Both the position numbers and the translations under genes were made by a program. DNA of 64,000 nt. Source: Cohnella sp. WQ 127256. GTDB taxonomy: Bacteria; Bacillota; Bacilli; Paenibacillales; Paenibacillaceae. The notes beneath the pieces were generated by a model. It did not search any database. It saw only the letters and a program-made list of their open reading frames with translations, and was not told the origin of the DNA. The first letter of the stretch is position 1; each line of letters begins with the position of its first letter. The DNA lies in NCBI RefSeq assembly GCF_024519285.1, contig NZ_JAMZCY010000008.1, positions 124,001-188,000 on the forward strand, written 5' to 3'. Positions 37,083 to 46,006 of the stretch are shown one piece after another.

Positions 37083-37676
37083 ATGCCGAAAATAATATTT
37101 TTCATTGGGGGAGCTGGAGCCGGGAAGACGTCTTTAGCGAAAGCGTTGGCAAGTAAACGTGGTGTCGCCATGTTGGATATGGACACGCTTTTGCGTCCAG
37201 CCGCGGTAGCCATGATGACGTTAGCTAATCTTGATCCGAACGATCGGGATTCCTCTGATTATAAGAGGTTATGTCGTGATCTGGGTTACCGCATCACAAT
37301 GGATGCTGCACTTGAAAATGTGGCAATCGGGAATGATGTACTGGTCATTGGGCCCTTTACTAAGGAGACGGAGGATCCGGGGTGGATTGAGGGGGAGCTA
37401 TCCACAATTGGCGCTAGTCTAAAGGATGTTGAGGTTAAGATCATCGTTGTCCATCTTGGGAATCTAGAAGAGTATCACAGACGGATAGAGCAGAGGAACT
37501 CAGAACTAGATCGCTGGAAGCTTGAGCACTGGAATGAATTCAGCCGCTCCTTATCTGTCAGAAATCCGAAATGGGATCTGCCCGCGGGCTCCGTGCTTTT
37601 TTTTGACAACACACGTCCGCTTGACGAAGACCAACTAGCTCTTGTAGAAGAGTTTGTTTATGCGAGTTCCGTATAA
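37083..37676 (+). CDS. P-loop ATPase/kinase-like protein
   Basis: 197 aa, soluble. Walker A GGAGAGKT (residues 9-16) followed by a helix and MLDMDTLLRP, the pattern of small-molecule kinases such as shikimate/gluconate kinase or AAA_33 proteins. A late stretch (LEEYHRRIEQRNSELDRWK) resembles the lid region, and VLFFDNTRPLDED the end of the fold. Phosphoacceptor unknown. ATG at 37083 after GGGAG. Stands between katA (divergent) and an SDR gene. Confidence 0.8.
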   Translation: MPKIIFFIGGAGAGKTSLAKALASKRGVAMLDMDTLLRPAAVAMMTLANLDPNDRDSSDYKRLCRDLGYRITMDAALENVAIGNDVLVIGPFTKETEDPGWIEGELSTIGASLKDVEVKIIVVHLGNLEEYHRRIEQRNSELDRWKLEHWNEFSRSLSVRNPKWDLPAGSVLFFDNTRPLDEDQLALVEEFVYASSV

Positions 37677-37738
37677 ATAAGTGCACATTTACAAATGACT
37701 AACTTGATTTTCAATATGTTTGAAACGGAGATCTACTT

Positions 37739-38482
37739 ATGAGATTCGCAACCAAGGTTGTCATCGTGACGGGTGGAGCTAGTGGCATTGGAGAAGCTGC
37801 CGTCAGATTGTTCGCACAAGAGGGTGCGAAGGTCGTTATTGCGGACTTTTCCGAGCGAGGGCAAGAAGTATCGGATCTATATAACGCAGAAGGCTTGGAT
37901 ACGATGTTCGTGAAGACGAACGTTGTCGACGAAGACGAAGTCAGGAATATGGTCGCTCAAACAGTGACTAAATATGGCAAGCTTGATATTTTATTCGCGA
38001 ACGCGGGAATCGCCAAGGACGGACCTGCCCATGAATTGAGCATGGAAGCTTGGCAAAGAACGATTGATATCAATTTATCGGGTGTGTTTCTTTGCGATAA
38101 GTATGCGATTCAACAAATGTTATCCCAAGATACAGGAGGCGTTATCGTTAACTGCGGCTCCATTCATAGTCATGTTGGTAAAGCGAGCGTAACTGCTTAT
38201 GCCGCGGCTAAGGGAGGGGTAAAGCTTCTCACCCAAACGTTAGGAATTGATTATGCTGTTAAAGGAATCCGCGTCAATGCAGTCTGCCCGGGATATATCG
38301 ATACTCCACTACTTGCCGGACGCAATGAGGCCATTACTCAGCATCTTGTCGGGCTTCACCCGATGGGACGACTTGGCAAGCCTGAAGAGGTGGCTAAAGC
38401 GGTTTTATTCCTCGCCAGTGAAGATGCTTCCTTCATTACAGGGACGACGCTTCTTGTGGATGGTGGGTATACGGCGCAGTAA
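37739..38482 (+). CDS. Short-chain dehydrogenase/reductase (SDR)
   Basis: 247-aa NAD(P)-dependent oxidoreductase. Cofactor motif TGGASGIG (residues 11-18), NAG-type motif FANAG (~90), catalytic Ser in NCGSIHS and YxxxK in TAYAAAKGG, and the C-terminal FITGTTLLVDGGYTAQ. Classical SDR of the FabG-like type. Asp in VIADFSE after the second strand suggests NAD(H) preference. Substrate unknown. Confidence 0.92.
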   Translation: MRFATKVVIVTGGASGIGEAAVRLFAQEGAKVVIADFSERGQEVSDLYNAEGLDTMFVKTNVVDEDEVRNMVAQTVTKYGKLDILFANAGIAKDGPAHELSMEAWQRTIDINLSGVFLCDKYAIQQMLSQDTGGVIVNCGSIHSHVGKASVTAYAAAKGGVKLLTQTLGIDYAVKGIRVNAVCPGYIDTPLLAGRNEAITQHLVGLHPMGRLGKPEEVAKAVLFLASEDASFITGTTLLVDGGYTAQ

Positions 38483-38554
38483 AGAAATTTTTAATGGGAT
38501 AAACCCACTCCAATGTTGTAGAATAGATAGGGTACACAAACATGGGGTGATCAT

Positions 38555-38767
38555 ATGAGCGATAATCATACGAATTCGGCGGATGCCGGCACAGAGCAAG
38601 CAAAGAAATTGAGCCAAGCAGAAGCGATTAAACGTATTCTCGACAAGAAGAAGCAGGCTCAGCAACAAGCAAGTGGTCAACAAGGTAACCATTCTACGAA
38701 TGGGAAACAGATGAAAACTCAGATTCATAAGGTCCAAAACAATCAAAAGAGACGCACGGGCGTTTAA
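38555..38767 (+). CDS. Small Gln/Lys-rich hypothetical protein
   Basis: 70 aa, highly hydrophilic. The N-terminal half is one predicted helix (TEQAKKLSQAEAIKRILDKK) and the C-terminal half is Gln/Asn/Lys-rich and probably disordered, ending QNNQKRRTGV. RBS GGGGTGAT is 3-4 bp before the ATG. No recognised family. Lies between the SDR gene and the rnz leader. Might be a DNA- or RNA-binding small protein by its charge, but this is speculative. Confidence 0.65.
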   Translation: MSDNHTNSADAGTEQAKKLSQAEAIKRILDKKKQAQQQASGQQGNHSTNGKQMKTQIHKVQNNQKRRTGV

Positions 38768-38791
38768 CAATTGCTCTTGTTGTCGGAACAA

Positions 38792-38865
38792 GGAAGCAGT
38801 CCATGTGAGCCTATCGGCTTTCGGACTGCTTTTCTCTTAAGTAATCCGGCAACAGGAAGCAGTCC
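38792..38865 (+). promoter_or_regulatory. Possible alternative-hairpin leader upstream of rnz
   Basis: GGAAGCAGTCC occurs at 38792-38802 and again at 38855-38865; the central GGACTGCTT (38823-38831) is complementary to both. Pairing with the first copy gives a hairpin followed by TTTCTCTT, terminator-like; pairing with the second would disrupt it. Confidence 0.45.
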
Positions 38866-38917
38866 AAACCGATTAAAAAGCGGGGATGGAGTGCAAGCTA
38901 TTCAGGGAGGTAATGGT

Positions 38918-39865
38918 ATGGAGCTTTGGTTTTTGGGTACTAGTGCAGGTATGCCAGTTCCTGAGAGGAACGTGACCTCTATCGTGCTGCGAATGTCGCA
39001 GAGTGGAGGGAAGTTCTGGATGTTCGATTGTGGAGAGGGAACTCAGCATCAGTTGATGCGTATGCCCTTCCGATTAACCCGGCTAGAGAAGCTTTTTATT
39101 ACCCATCTCCATGGGGATCATATATTTGGACTACCTGGATTGCTGAGCAGTCGTTCTTCACTTGGCGCTACCGAACCACTGGATTTGTATGGCCCTGAAG
39201 GGATAAGAGAGTTTATTGAGTCAGCTCTGCGGATTTCTGGATCTCATCTTAGCTATACGTTGCAAATTCATGAGATTGACGAAGGGACGATATACGAAGA
39301 CGAAACCTACAAAGTAGAGACGGCCAAGCTAGAGCATCGGGTCGATAGCTTCGGCTTTAGAGTAACCGAACACCCACGTTCTGGAACGCTTAATGCTGAA
39401 TTACTTGCGGAAATGGGAATCCCGGCAGGGCCCGAATATGGAAGATTGAAGGCTGGACAGGACGTTCTATTGGAGGATGGGAGAACGATCCATTCCGTTG
39501 ATGTCACGGGAAGTCCATTACCCGGTCGTGTTATCGTCGTGTTAGGCGATACGAAGCCTTGCCGTAGCGCGGTTGAGCTTGCAAGAGATGCAGATTTGTT
39601 AGTGCATGAAGCGACCTTCGGTCATGAGCTAGTTGAGAAAGCTGAGGAGTATGGACATTCCACTGCTTTACAGGCTGCACAGATCGCACAAGCTGCGGGG
39701 ATCAAATGGCTAATCTTGACTCACTTTAGCACCCGATACAAGCTAGGGGACTTGGTACTTCTAGAAGAAGAAGCGAGAACTGTATTCGAGCATACAGATG
39801 CAGCATTGGAGCTGCAACCCTATGAGATTCCTCATGCAGCCCTAACATCTGACGCGAATGAATAA
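38918..39865 (+). CDS. rnz: Ribonuclease Z
   Basis: 315-aa tRNA 3' endonuclease, beta-lactamase fold. N terminus MELWFLGTSAGMPVPERN, metal motif THLHGDHIFGLPG (HxHxDH), and later metal ligands in VLGDTKPC and ILTHFSTRY. ATG 38918 is chosen because GGGAGG (38905-38910) is 7 bp upstream and the sequence before it (to an in-frame TTG at 38771) is the leader hairpin region, not conserved protein. The gene end overlaps a long inverted repeat. Confidence 0.95.
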   Translation: MELWFLGTSAGMPVPERNVTSIVLRMSQSGGKFWMFDCGEGTQHQLMRMPFRLTRLEKLFITHLHGDHIFGLPGLLSSRSSLGATEPLDLYGPEGIREFIESALRISGSHLSYTLQIHEIDEGTIYEDETYKVETAKLEHRVDSFGFRVTEHPRSGTLNAELLAEMGIPAGPEYGRLKAGQDVLLEDGRTIHSVDVTGSPLPGRVIVVLGDTKPCRSAVELARDADLLVHEATFGHELVEKAEEYGHSTALQAAQIAQAAGIKWLILTHFSTRYKLGDLVLLEEEARTVFEHTDAALELQPYEIPHAALTSDANE

Positions 39866-39883
39866 TTCAATGGCGTCAGATGT
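39845..39883. repeat. Inverted repeat at the rnz 3' end
   Basis: ACATCTGACGC / GCGTCAGATGT arms with a 17-nt loop between convergent rnz and nox. No T tract on either side, so classical terminator function is unsure. Confidence 0.6.
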
Positions 39884-39914
39884 CTTGGACTTGAGTACGT
39901 ACTTGAGTGAATGA

Positions 39915-41252
39915 TCAGTGTGTGACGTAAGCTTGAAGGCCAGCCTGATTCAGCAAGTTCCAAGGCTTGTTGTAGTGTGGTTGGAAGAAGAAATCGACAA
40001 AGCCAAGCTCGTCCATCGTCATGTTGTTTTGGATACATACAGATAGCGTGTTAATCGATTGGGTTAGATCTGCTTTCGAGAGCACTTGGGCACCTAAGAT
40101 TCTACCACTCTCTTCCTCGTATACGACTTTGAGTAGTGCCTTCTCATGCGTTGGCATAAAGTCAGGTCGATAATCATCGTTTATTGTGATTTCTTTCACA
40201 TTCATCCCCGCGTCAAGAGCCGCTTGTTCGGTCAACCCCGTCGAGGCAATGTTATAGTCGAAAATTTTAATCCCGGACGTTCCTTGTGTCCCCAGGTATT
40301 TAAGGGTTGGTTTAACTAAATTGCGGGCAACGAGGGTGCCCATCCGAACAGCGTTCGTAGCAAGTGGAATATAAGCATGCTTACCGGTCGGATTAAACCG
40401 AATGGCGCAGCTATCTCCAGCGGCATAGACATCTTCACAGCTCGTACGCATGTATTCGTCGACGATGATTGCGCCATTTGGGAGCATCTCCACTTGGCCT
40501 TCAAGCAGCATTGTGTTAGGACGGAATCCGATACATAGAATGACCAGATCGGCTTCATACTCTCCAGCACTTGTGATTACTTTGTTAACTCGACCTTCAG
40601 AGCCGCTGAATTCAGTAACGGTCTGTTCCAGCGCTAGCTTGACCCCGCGTGCAGTTAGCTCTTCCTCAACAAGATCGGTAAAGGGTGCATCCAGATACTT
40701 AAAGAGTACACGGGCTGTATTATCAATTAACGTTACCTGTTTATCTAATTGCTCGAATGCCTCCACAAGCTCGATCCCGATATATCCAGCTCCGACAACA
40801 GTGACCTTCTGAGCGTGATCTGCTTTCTGAATGATGGTTTGGGCATGGGCATAATTTTTGCATAATAAGATATTGTCCAGATCAATGCCTTCCATCTTCG
40901 GAATGATGGGCCATGATCCTGTTGTGAGTACCAGCTTATCGTACGTATCCTCATTTGTTGCTCCGGATACTAGGTTGCGGACTTGTACGGTTTTATGAGC
41001 AGTATCGATATCGAGCACCTCATGGCGCATCTTCGTATTCACGCCTAGCTGCTTTAATTGCTCAGGATTTGAATAGAAGAGCTGTTCGGCATTGTGAACA
41101 ACGCCACCAACGTGTAGCGCGATGCCGCAGGAGAGGAAAGAGATATTATCATTGCGCTCGTAGACGGTGATGTTAGCATCTGGATAGAGCTTAGCCATCT
41201 GAGTGACCGCAGCGGTTCCGGCATGGGTGCAACCAATAACAATGATTTTCAA
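39915..41252 (-). CDS. nox: FAD-dependent NADH oxidase (Nox, probably water-forming)
   Basis: 445-aa flavoprotein of the NADH oxidase/NADH peroxidase/CoA-disulfide reductase family. FAD motif VIGCTHAG with His10, redox Cys42 in FLSCGI, NADH motif VVGAGYIGIELVEAF, and second FAD motif VYAAGDSC. His10 and Cys42 fit Nox or Npr more than CoA-disulfide reductase, which lacks that His. TTG start at 41252 behind GAGGAGG. Two FNR/Rex-like palindromes lie directly upstream, in line with redox or oxygen control. Confidence 0.9.
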   Translation of the reverse strand: MKIIVIGCTHAGTAAVTQMAKLYPDANITVYERNDNISFLSCGIALHVGGVVHNAEQLFYSNPEQLKQLGVNTKMRHEVLDIDTAHKTVQVRNLVSGATNEDTYDKLVLTTGSWPIIPKMEGIDLDNILLCKNYAHAQTIIQKADHAQKVTVVGAGYIGIELVEAFEQLDKQVTLIDNTARVLFKYLDAPFTDLVEEELTARGVKLALEQTVTEFSGSEGRVNKVITSAGEYEADLVILCIGFRPNTMLLEGQVEMLPNGAIIVDEYMRTSCEDVYAAGDSCAIRFNPTGKHAYIPLATNAVRMGTLVARNLVKPTLKYLGTQGTSGIKIFDYNIASTGLTEQAALDAGMNVKEITINDDYRPDFMPTHEKALLKVVYEEESGRILGAQVLSKADLTQSINTLSVCIQNNMTMDELGFVDFFFQPHYNKPWNLLNQAGLQAYVTH

Positions 41253-41274
41253 TGTATGTTCCTCCTCGAATGAA

Positions 41275-41292
41275 TTGTGATTTATTTCACAT
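41275..41292 (-). promoter_or_regulatory. FNR/CRP-type site upstream of nox (proximal)
   Basis: TGTGATTTATTTCACA (41276-41291), TGTGA-N6-TCACA. Lies about 24 bp before the nox start codon. Confidence 0.65.
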
Positions 41293-41303
41293 AAATCGAT
41301 ATG

Positions 41304-41321
41304 TTGTGATTTAAATCACAA
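41304..41321 (-). promoter_or_regulatory. FNR/CRP/Rex-type site upstream of nox (distal)
   Basis: TTGTGATTTAAATCACAA, a perfect 18-bp palindrome. Centre 29 bp from the proximal site. Confidence 0.7.
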
Positions 41322-41453
41322 TGTTTGAATAACCACATCTTATTCTTGTTAAGGAACATTTGCAATAGAATTTTTATTCTGTCGTAATATGGCTACAACT
41401 TTAGAAAAAATACCCATCCTCTCAAGGTATAATGATTCAGAAGGAGGAGGAGT

Positions 41454-42998
41454 ATGAACGAGCATAGAAAACAAAGACAACCATTACTCTTCAGTATTGG
41501 AACAATAGCACTATGGTGTGGGTTAATTTTATTTATAGGGACAGTCATCCTGTCACTACTCGCACGAATAAAGGTAACTGGCTCTATATGGGCTACCGTA
41601 GGAATAACCGCGAGTGTTGTCATTGGGTATTTGCTCCTGTTCCACTGGCTCAATCGTCCACTATCGAGAAGGATTTATGGGCTGGCTTTGCTCTTCATTG
41701 CATTAGGTTCACGGGTCGTCTGGGTATTAGTCGTAGACACGCAACCGGTGTCGGACTTTAAGGTGTTATACGATTATGCGATCAAAGCTGCAGATGGGGA
41801 CTTTGCTTTCGGGAAGATGGATTATTATATCAGGTGGGTATATCAATTAGGCTACACCTTATATGAGGGCTTGATCGTGCGGATATTCGGCCCATCCTTA
41901 GTCCCTCTTAAGCTATTTAATGTGTTGTTCGAAACGTTAACGGTATGGATTGTCTATCGAATGGGAGCAAGTCTGTTCGGTGAAACAAGCGGCAGAATAG
42001 CTGGGCTTATGTATGCGACATACATACCGAATATCATCATGTGCTCAGTGCTGACGAATCAACATCTTTCGACATTATTATTCGCTGCAGGCTGTTTAAT
42101 CGCTGTGACCCATAGAGGGAGGAACGGTGTTTTTGGCATCATGACAGTGGCCTTATGCTTCGCTTTAGGATCTGTGTTCCGACCCATGGGCTCCTTCTAT
42201 GTTGGCATATTTATACTATTCCTCTTTCTATATGAGTGGACGAAGAGTGGCAGCTGGCAGCGCCGGTTGGGGACACTAACGAGAAAAGGATTAAGCTTCA
42301 TTGCTGTCTATTTCCTCGTGCAGCAGCTCATTAGTTACTCTCTCATTACTGCTGGCATTACAGACTTAAAGCTTTCTTCCAACCAGGAGCCTTACTGGAA
42401 GTTCATAGTCGGACTAAACGCCGAATCGAATGGGCAGTGGAATCCGCATGATGCCGAATATGTTGTGAAATACCCTCTAGGACCGGAGCGTAATCAAGTA
42501 GAATTAACACTTCTTAAGGAGCGACTCAGTGACCCTGTCGAGGTATCGGCTCTTCTCCTTCGTAAGTTAGTTCTGATTATGGCTAAGGAAGATGATTCGG
42601 TACATTGGAGCTTAGGCGGCTTGGATCAATATGAATGGCAAATTAGACTCCTGTCGATTGAGCGAAGCCAATATATGGCCTATGCTTTCTTTGGTTGTTT
42701 CTCGTTGTTTGCCTTACTCTTTCATAAGCGTATAAGATCCAATCACGAGGGCTTGCGAACACTCGTTTCGAATAGACGGATTTCTGTGATCCATTTCCCT
42801 TTGCTACTCTTACTCGCGTATACGGTACTGCACACGATTATCGAATTTCAGGTTCGATATCGTCTCGACGTTATGCCCTTTTTCATTGTTTTCGCAGGCT
42901 ATGGGTGTGTGTATCTAAATACGGGCTTACAAAACCGAATATTCTCTAGACGCTTATCTCAGCGCATGGAACAACGATCAGATACGATAGCCTCATAG
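41454..42998 (+). CDS. Polytopic membrane protein, GT-C glycosyltransferase-like
   Basis: 514 aa with about 11-12 predicted TM helices. The first large outer loop has SDFKVLYDYAIKAADGD, resembling the acidic catalytic loop of PMT/ArnT-type GT-C enzymes that use lipid-linked sugars, followed by PSLVPLKLFNVLFETLTVW. A second loop at ~310-360 (SNQEPYWKFIVGLNAESNGQ) is hydrophilic. ATG behind AGAAGGAGGAG. Divergent from nox. Probably transfers a sugar to a cell-envelope acceptor; donor and acceptor unknown. Confidence 0.75.
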   Translation: MNEHRKQRQPLLFSIGTIALWCGLILFIGTVILSLLARIKVTGSIWATVGITASVVIGYLLLFHWLNRPLSRRIYGLALLFIALGSRVVWVLVVDTQPVSDFKVLYDYAIKAADGDFAFGKMDYYIRWVYQLGYTLYEGLIVRIFGPSLVPLKLFNVLFETLTVWIVYRMGASLFGETSGRIAGLMYATYIPNIIMCSVLTNQHLSTLLFAAGCLIAVTHRGRNGVFGIMTVALCFALGSVFRPMGSFYVGIFILFLFLYEWTKSGSWQRRLGTLTRKGLSFIAVYFLVQQLISYSLITAGITDLKLSSNQEPYWKFIVGLNAESNGQWNPHDAEYVVKYPLGPERNQVELTLLKERLSDPVEVSALLLRKLVLIMAKEDDSVHWSLGGLDQYEWQIRLLSIERSQYMAYAFFGCFSLFALLFHKRIRSNHEGLRTLVSNRRISVIHFPLLLLLAYTVLHTIIEFQVRYRLDVMPFFIVFAGYGCVYLNTGLQNRIFSRRLSQRMEQRSDTIAS

Positions 42999-43110
42999 AT
43001 GATCAATTTTCTGCTCTTGAAGGATATTTTTATTTTTTGGAGAATTGTGTAGGATAAGGTCTTAGGGGATATTCGGGGCTAGCGCATAGGGATGCAGGGG
43101 AGGCAGGACC

Positions 43111-44679
43111 ATGTCGAATAAAGACGATTTCAAATCTTATCGCGTACAATCACCTGTCAAAGCTTCACTGAGAATAGCATCCATATATTTGATTTGCGGG
43201 GCTGCGTGGATTCTTTTTTCGGATAGGGCGCTAAATACGTTGATATCGGATAAAGAATTGTTCGCCTTTTTTAGTATGATCAAAGGCTGGTTTTACATGG
43301 TTATGACTGCCCTGATGCTATTTTACTTAATCTATCGAACAACCTTCCGAATGAGAGTTACAGAGCGTAAGCTGCACAATCATTATACGGAAATGCTTAA
43401 TAATCGGGAGGAGCTTCGCCAAGCTGCTTTTCGTGACCAGTTAACGGGATTGCCGAATAGACTTGCTTTGTTTGAGAATCTGACGATATTAAAAGATGCA
43501 TCCCTCTTTTACATTGATTTGGATGATTTCAAATATGTGAATGACACTCATGGGCATGTGTTTGGAGATTTGTTAATTAAGGAAATATCGACTAGGCTAT
43601 TGAAAGAGTTGAAGCCATCTGAGCAGCTTTATCGTCTAGGTGGAGATGAATGGGTCCTTGTTACCCGTCAACCCAAAGATCGGCTTCAAGAACGTGTAGA
43701 AATGCTGCTCAGCATTTTTGAAAAGCCATTTGTTGTAGGAGAGCATCGGAAGCACATGACGGGCTGTGTCGGAATATCGCACTTCCCTTCGCATGGCAGA
43801 ACGCTTGAACAATTGTTGAAAAATGCGGATATTGCTCTCTATCACATTAAGAGTCATGCGAAGAATAGCTTTGCCATCTACGATGTATCGTTAAGTATAC
43901 CTCTCCAACATCGATCGGATATGGAGCGTCTTCTCCGGCATGCATTGGATAATGGAGAATTTGAGCTCCATTATCAACCCCAAATTCATCTCGAGAGCTC
44001 CCGTGTCCAAGGCTTTGAAGCTTTGCTTCGTTGGAACAGCCCAGAGCTAGGACGGATTCCACCTGATCAATTTATTCCTATCGCGGAAGAAACACAGCTA
44101 ATTGTTCCGATTGGAGAATGGGTTCTACGGACAGCTTGCGAATTCATACGAACGATTCATCAGGATGGTGATGACCAAACGATTGTCTCCGTAAATGTCT
44201 CAGTGGTGCAGTTAATTGAGCATCGCTTTGTCGAGCGAGTTTTAGATATTTTACAAGAAACCGGCTTGGATCCACGTTATCTAGAGCTTGAAGTGACAGA
44301 ATCAATGCTCATTGAATCATTGGATCTCATTGCGGATAAGCTATCCCGCTTGAAGGACCATGGCATCACCATTGCATTGGATGATTTCGGTAGGGGATTC
44401 TCATCACTTAATCACTTAATGAAGCTACCGATTAAGACATTAAAGATTGATAAGAGCTTCATTGATCAGATTCCAGACCATTTGGAAAATCAACCGCTAA
44501 CAGGCCTCGTCATCGGGATGGCTAAAGGACTGGGGATGAAAGTAGTTGCGGAAGGCGTGGAAACCTATATCCAATTAGAATACCTGAAAAGGTATGATTG
44601 TGATTGTATTCAAGGTTACTTGTTCAGTAAACCGCTCCCCGCTATAATAGCTAAGGAATGGATCAAGACAGCAGGCTAG
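43111..44679 (+). CDS. Membrane GGDEF-EAL cyclic-di-GMP protein
   Basis: 522 aa. Two N-terminal TM helices (~20-40 and ~55-75), then a GGDEF domain whose signature is GGDEW at residues 177-181, then an EAL domain with EALLRW (Glu303), LEVTESMLIE, ALDDFGRGFSS and VVAEGVET. No RxxD I-site precedes the GGDEW. The EAL motifs look intact, so phosphodiesterase activity is likely; cyclase activity is doubtful because Phe is replaced by Trp. No extracellular sensor domain of note. RBS GGGGAGG. Confidence 0.9.
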   Translation: MSNKDDFKSYRVQSPVKASLRIASIYLICGAAWILFSDRALNTLISDKELFAFFSMIKGWFYMVMTALMLFYLIYRTTFRMRVTERKLHNHYTEMLNNREELRQAAFRDQLTGLPNRLALFENLTILKDASLFYIDLDDFKYVNDTHGHVFGDLLIKEISTRLLKELKPSEQLYRLGGDEWVLVTRQPKDRLQERVEMLLSIFEKPFVVGEHRKHMTGCVGISHFPSHGRTLEQLLKNADIALYHIKSHAKNSFAIYDVSLSIPLQHRSDMERLLRHALDNGEFELHYQPQIHLESSRVQGFEALLRWNSPELGRIPPDQFIPIAEETQLIVPIGEWVLRTACEFIRTIHQDGDDQTIVSVNVSVVQLIEHRFVERVLDILQETGLDPRYLELEVTESMLIESLDLIADKLSRLKDHGITIALDDFGRGFSSLNHLMKLPIKTLKIDKSFIDQIPDHLENQPLTGLVIGMAKGLGMKVVAEGVETYIQLEYLKRYDCDCIQGYLFSKPLPAIIAKEWIKTAG

Positions 44680-44804
44680 CTAAAAAAAAAACGGAAATGA
44701 AATCATTTGTTTTTTTATTTTATATTAATTAGTCCAATGAATTAAACAATTGATTATATGTTAAAATGAGAAGGATGGAATGGGCTCGGGGAGGGTAGTA
44801 TGCT

Positions 44805-45989
44805 GTGCGTATAAAGGGAAACCTGCAATTAATGAAAGAGATCAACACGGCCATGATCATGAATTTACTTCATAGGGAAGTCAGGATCACCCGCGCTGAG
44901 CTTACTAAGATTACTAAACTTAGTGCAACTACGGTTTCCACTCTCATAGAAGAGCTTATCGCGAACAACTTCGTGGAAGAAGTGGGCGAGAAGCCTTCAT
45001 CAGGAGCGGGAAGAAAGGCGATATCCCTGCAGATTAATAAAGACGGTGGTTATGTCATCGGAATCTCCATAGGCAACAATTCTTTAATCTGCGCGGTTAT
45101 GAATCTTCATGGTCAATGTATTACCGAGTTGAAGTCGAAGATCGCCGTAGGAAATGATAATTTGGCAGAGCAAATCAATTCGGCGTTGCACAATGTCTTG
45201 GGTCAGGTTGAATCGTTGAACACGGAGCTCATCAAGGGGATCGGTATTTCCACTCCGGGAATTATCGATGAGCTGGAGGAGACGGTCCTATTTTCAAGCC
45301 TACTGAAGCTAACGAACTTTAATCTGAGGAAACAAATCAGCACCGTATTTCCTAATGTTCCTATTAAAATCGTGAATGATTCGAATGCAGCTGCTTTTGC
45401 GGAGCATTATTCTGGAGCGGGCAAGGATAAGAGTAGCCTTCTGTATTTAACGATTAATGAAGGCATTGGAGCCGGAATTATACTGAATTCGCATATCTAT
45501 TCCGGATATAAAGGAGCAGCGGGAGAAATCGGACATGTTCCCGTAGAAGCGAATGGAGAAATTTGCAATTGCGGCCAAGTCGGCTGTGCGGAAACCGTCC
45601 TTACTAGTCCTTATATCCTCCGTAAATGCCAGTCTCTTGCCAAGGAATTAGGCATAGTGATCCCTCAATCCTTGGATGAGGTCATTACTCGCTATGAAGC
45701 AGGAGAAGACTGGTTGGAGGCTGTATTCTATAAAGTCATTCAGGTGACAAGGCTGATGATCGCAGGTACAGTTAACTTCATGGCCCCAGAGGTAGTGATT
45801 CTTGAAGGCTGGATGAATCGTTCCCCCAAGCTGTGGGAGAAGCTTAGAACGGAGCTTGAGAGTTTCCCGTTCCCGTTCAAGTTCAACAGGGATAGGGTTT
45901 TACAGGCATCGTTTGGTGATAAAGGAGCCTTATATGGCTCGGCAACATTAATGCTACAAAAAATATTTAGCGCATCCGTTCTGGATTAA
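44805..45989 (+). CDS. ROK family transcriptional repressor (NagC/XylR type)
   Basis: 394 aa. Winged HTH at residues ~10-75 (EVRITRAELTKITKLSATTV), then a ROK sugar-binding domain with VGISIGNNSLICAVMN, NDSNAAAFAEHYSGAG and the zinc cluster EICNCGQVGCAE. GTG start at 44805 behind GGGGAGG. Seventeen bases before a ROK kinase gene, so they form a unit: a sugar-responsive repressor with the matching kinase. The sugar is probably glucose or a related hexose; the operator was not identified. Confidence 0.9.
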   Translation: MRIKGNLQLMKEINTAMIMNLLHREVRITRAELTKITKLSATTVSTLIEELIANNFVEEVGEKPSSGAGRKAISLQINKDGGYVIGISIGNNSLICAVMNLHGQCITELKSKIAVGNDNLAEQINSALHNVLGQVESLNTELIKGIGISTPGIIDELEETVLFSSLLKLTNFNLRKQISTVFPNVPIKIVNDSNAAAFAEHYSGAGKDKSSLLYLTINEGIGAGIILNSHIYSGYKGAAGEIGHVPVEANGEICNCGQVGCAETVLTSPYILRKCQSLAKELGIVIPQSLDEVITRYEAGEDWLEAVFYKVIQVTRLMIAGTVNFMAPEVVILEGWMNRSPKLWEKLRTELESFPFPFKFNRDRVLQASFGDKGALYGSATLMLQKIFSASVLD

Positions 45990-46006
45990 TATGGAGGTTA
46001 ACATTT

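Noticed and set aside
38771-38917. 49-codon N-terminal extension of rnz
   Set aside because: The sequence overlaps the leader hairpins and is not RNase Z-like; MELWFLGTSAG with a good RBS starts at 38918.
39845-39883. Intrinsic terminator between rnz and nox
   Set aside because: The inverted repeat is good but no T tract follows on either strand; listed as an inverted repeat only.
44680-44804. ROK operator upstream of 44805
   Set aside because: AT-rich region with only partial, poorly matching symmetry; no convincing palindrome.
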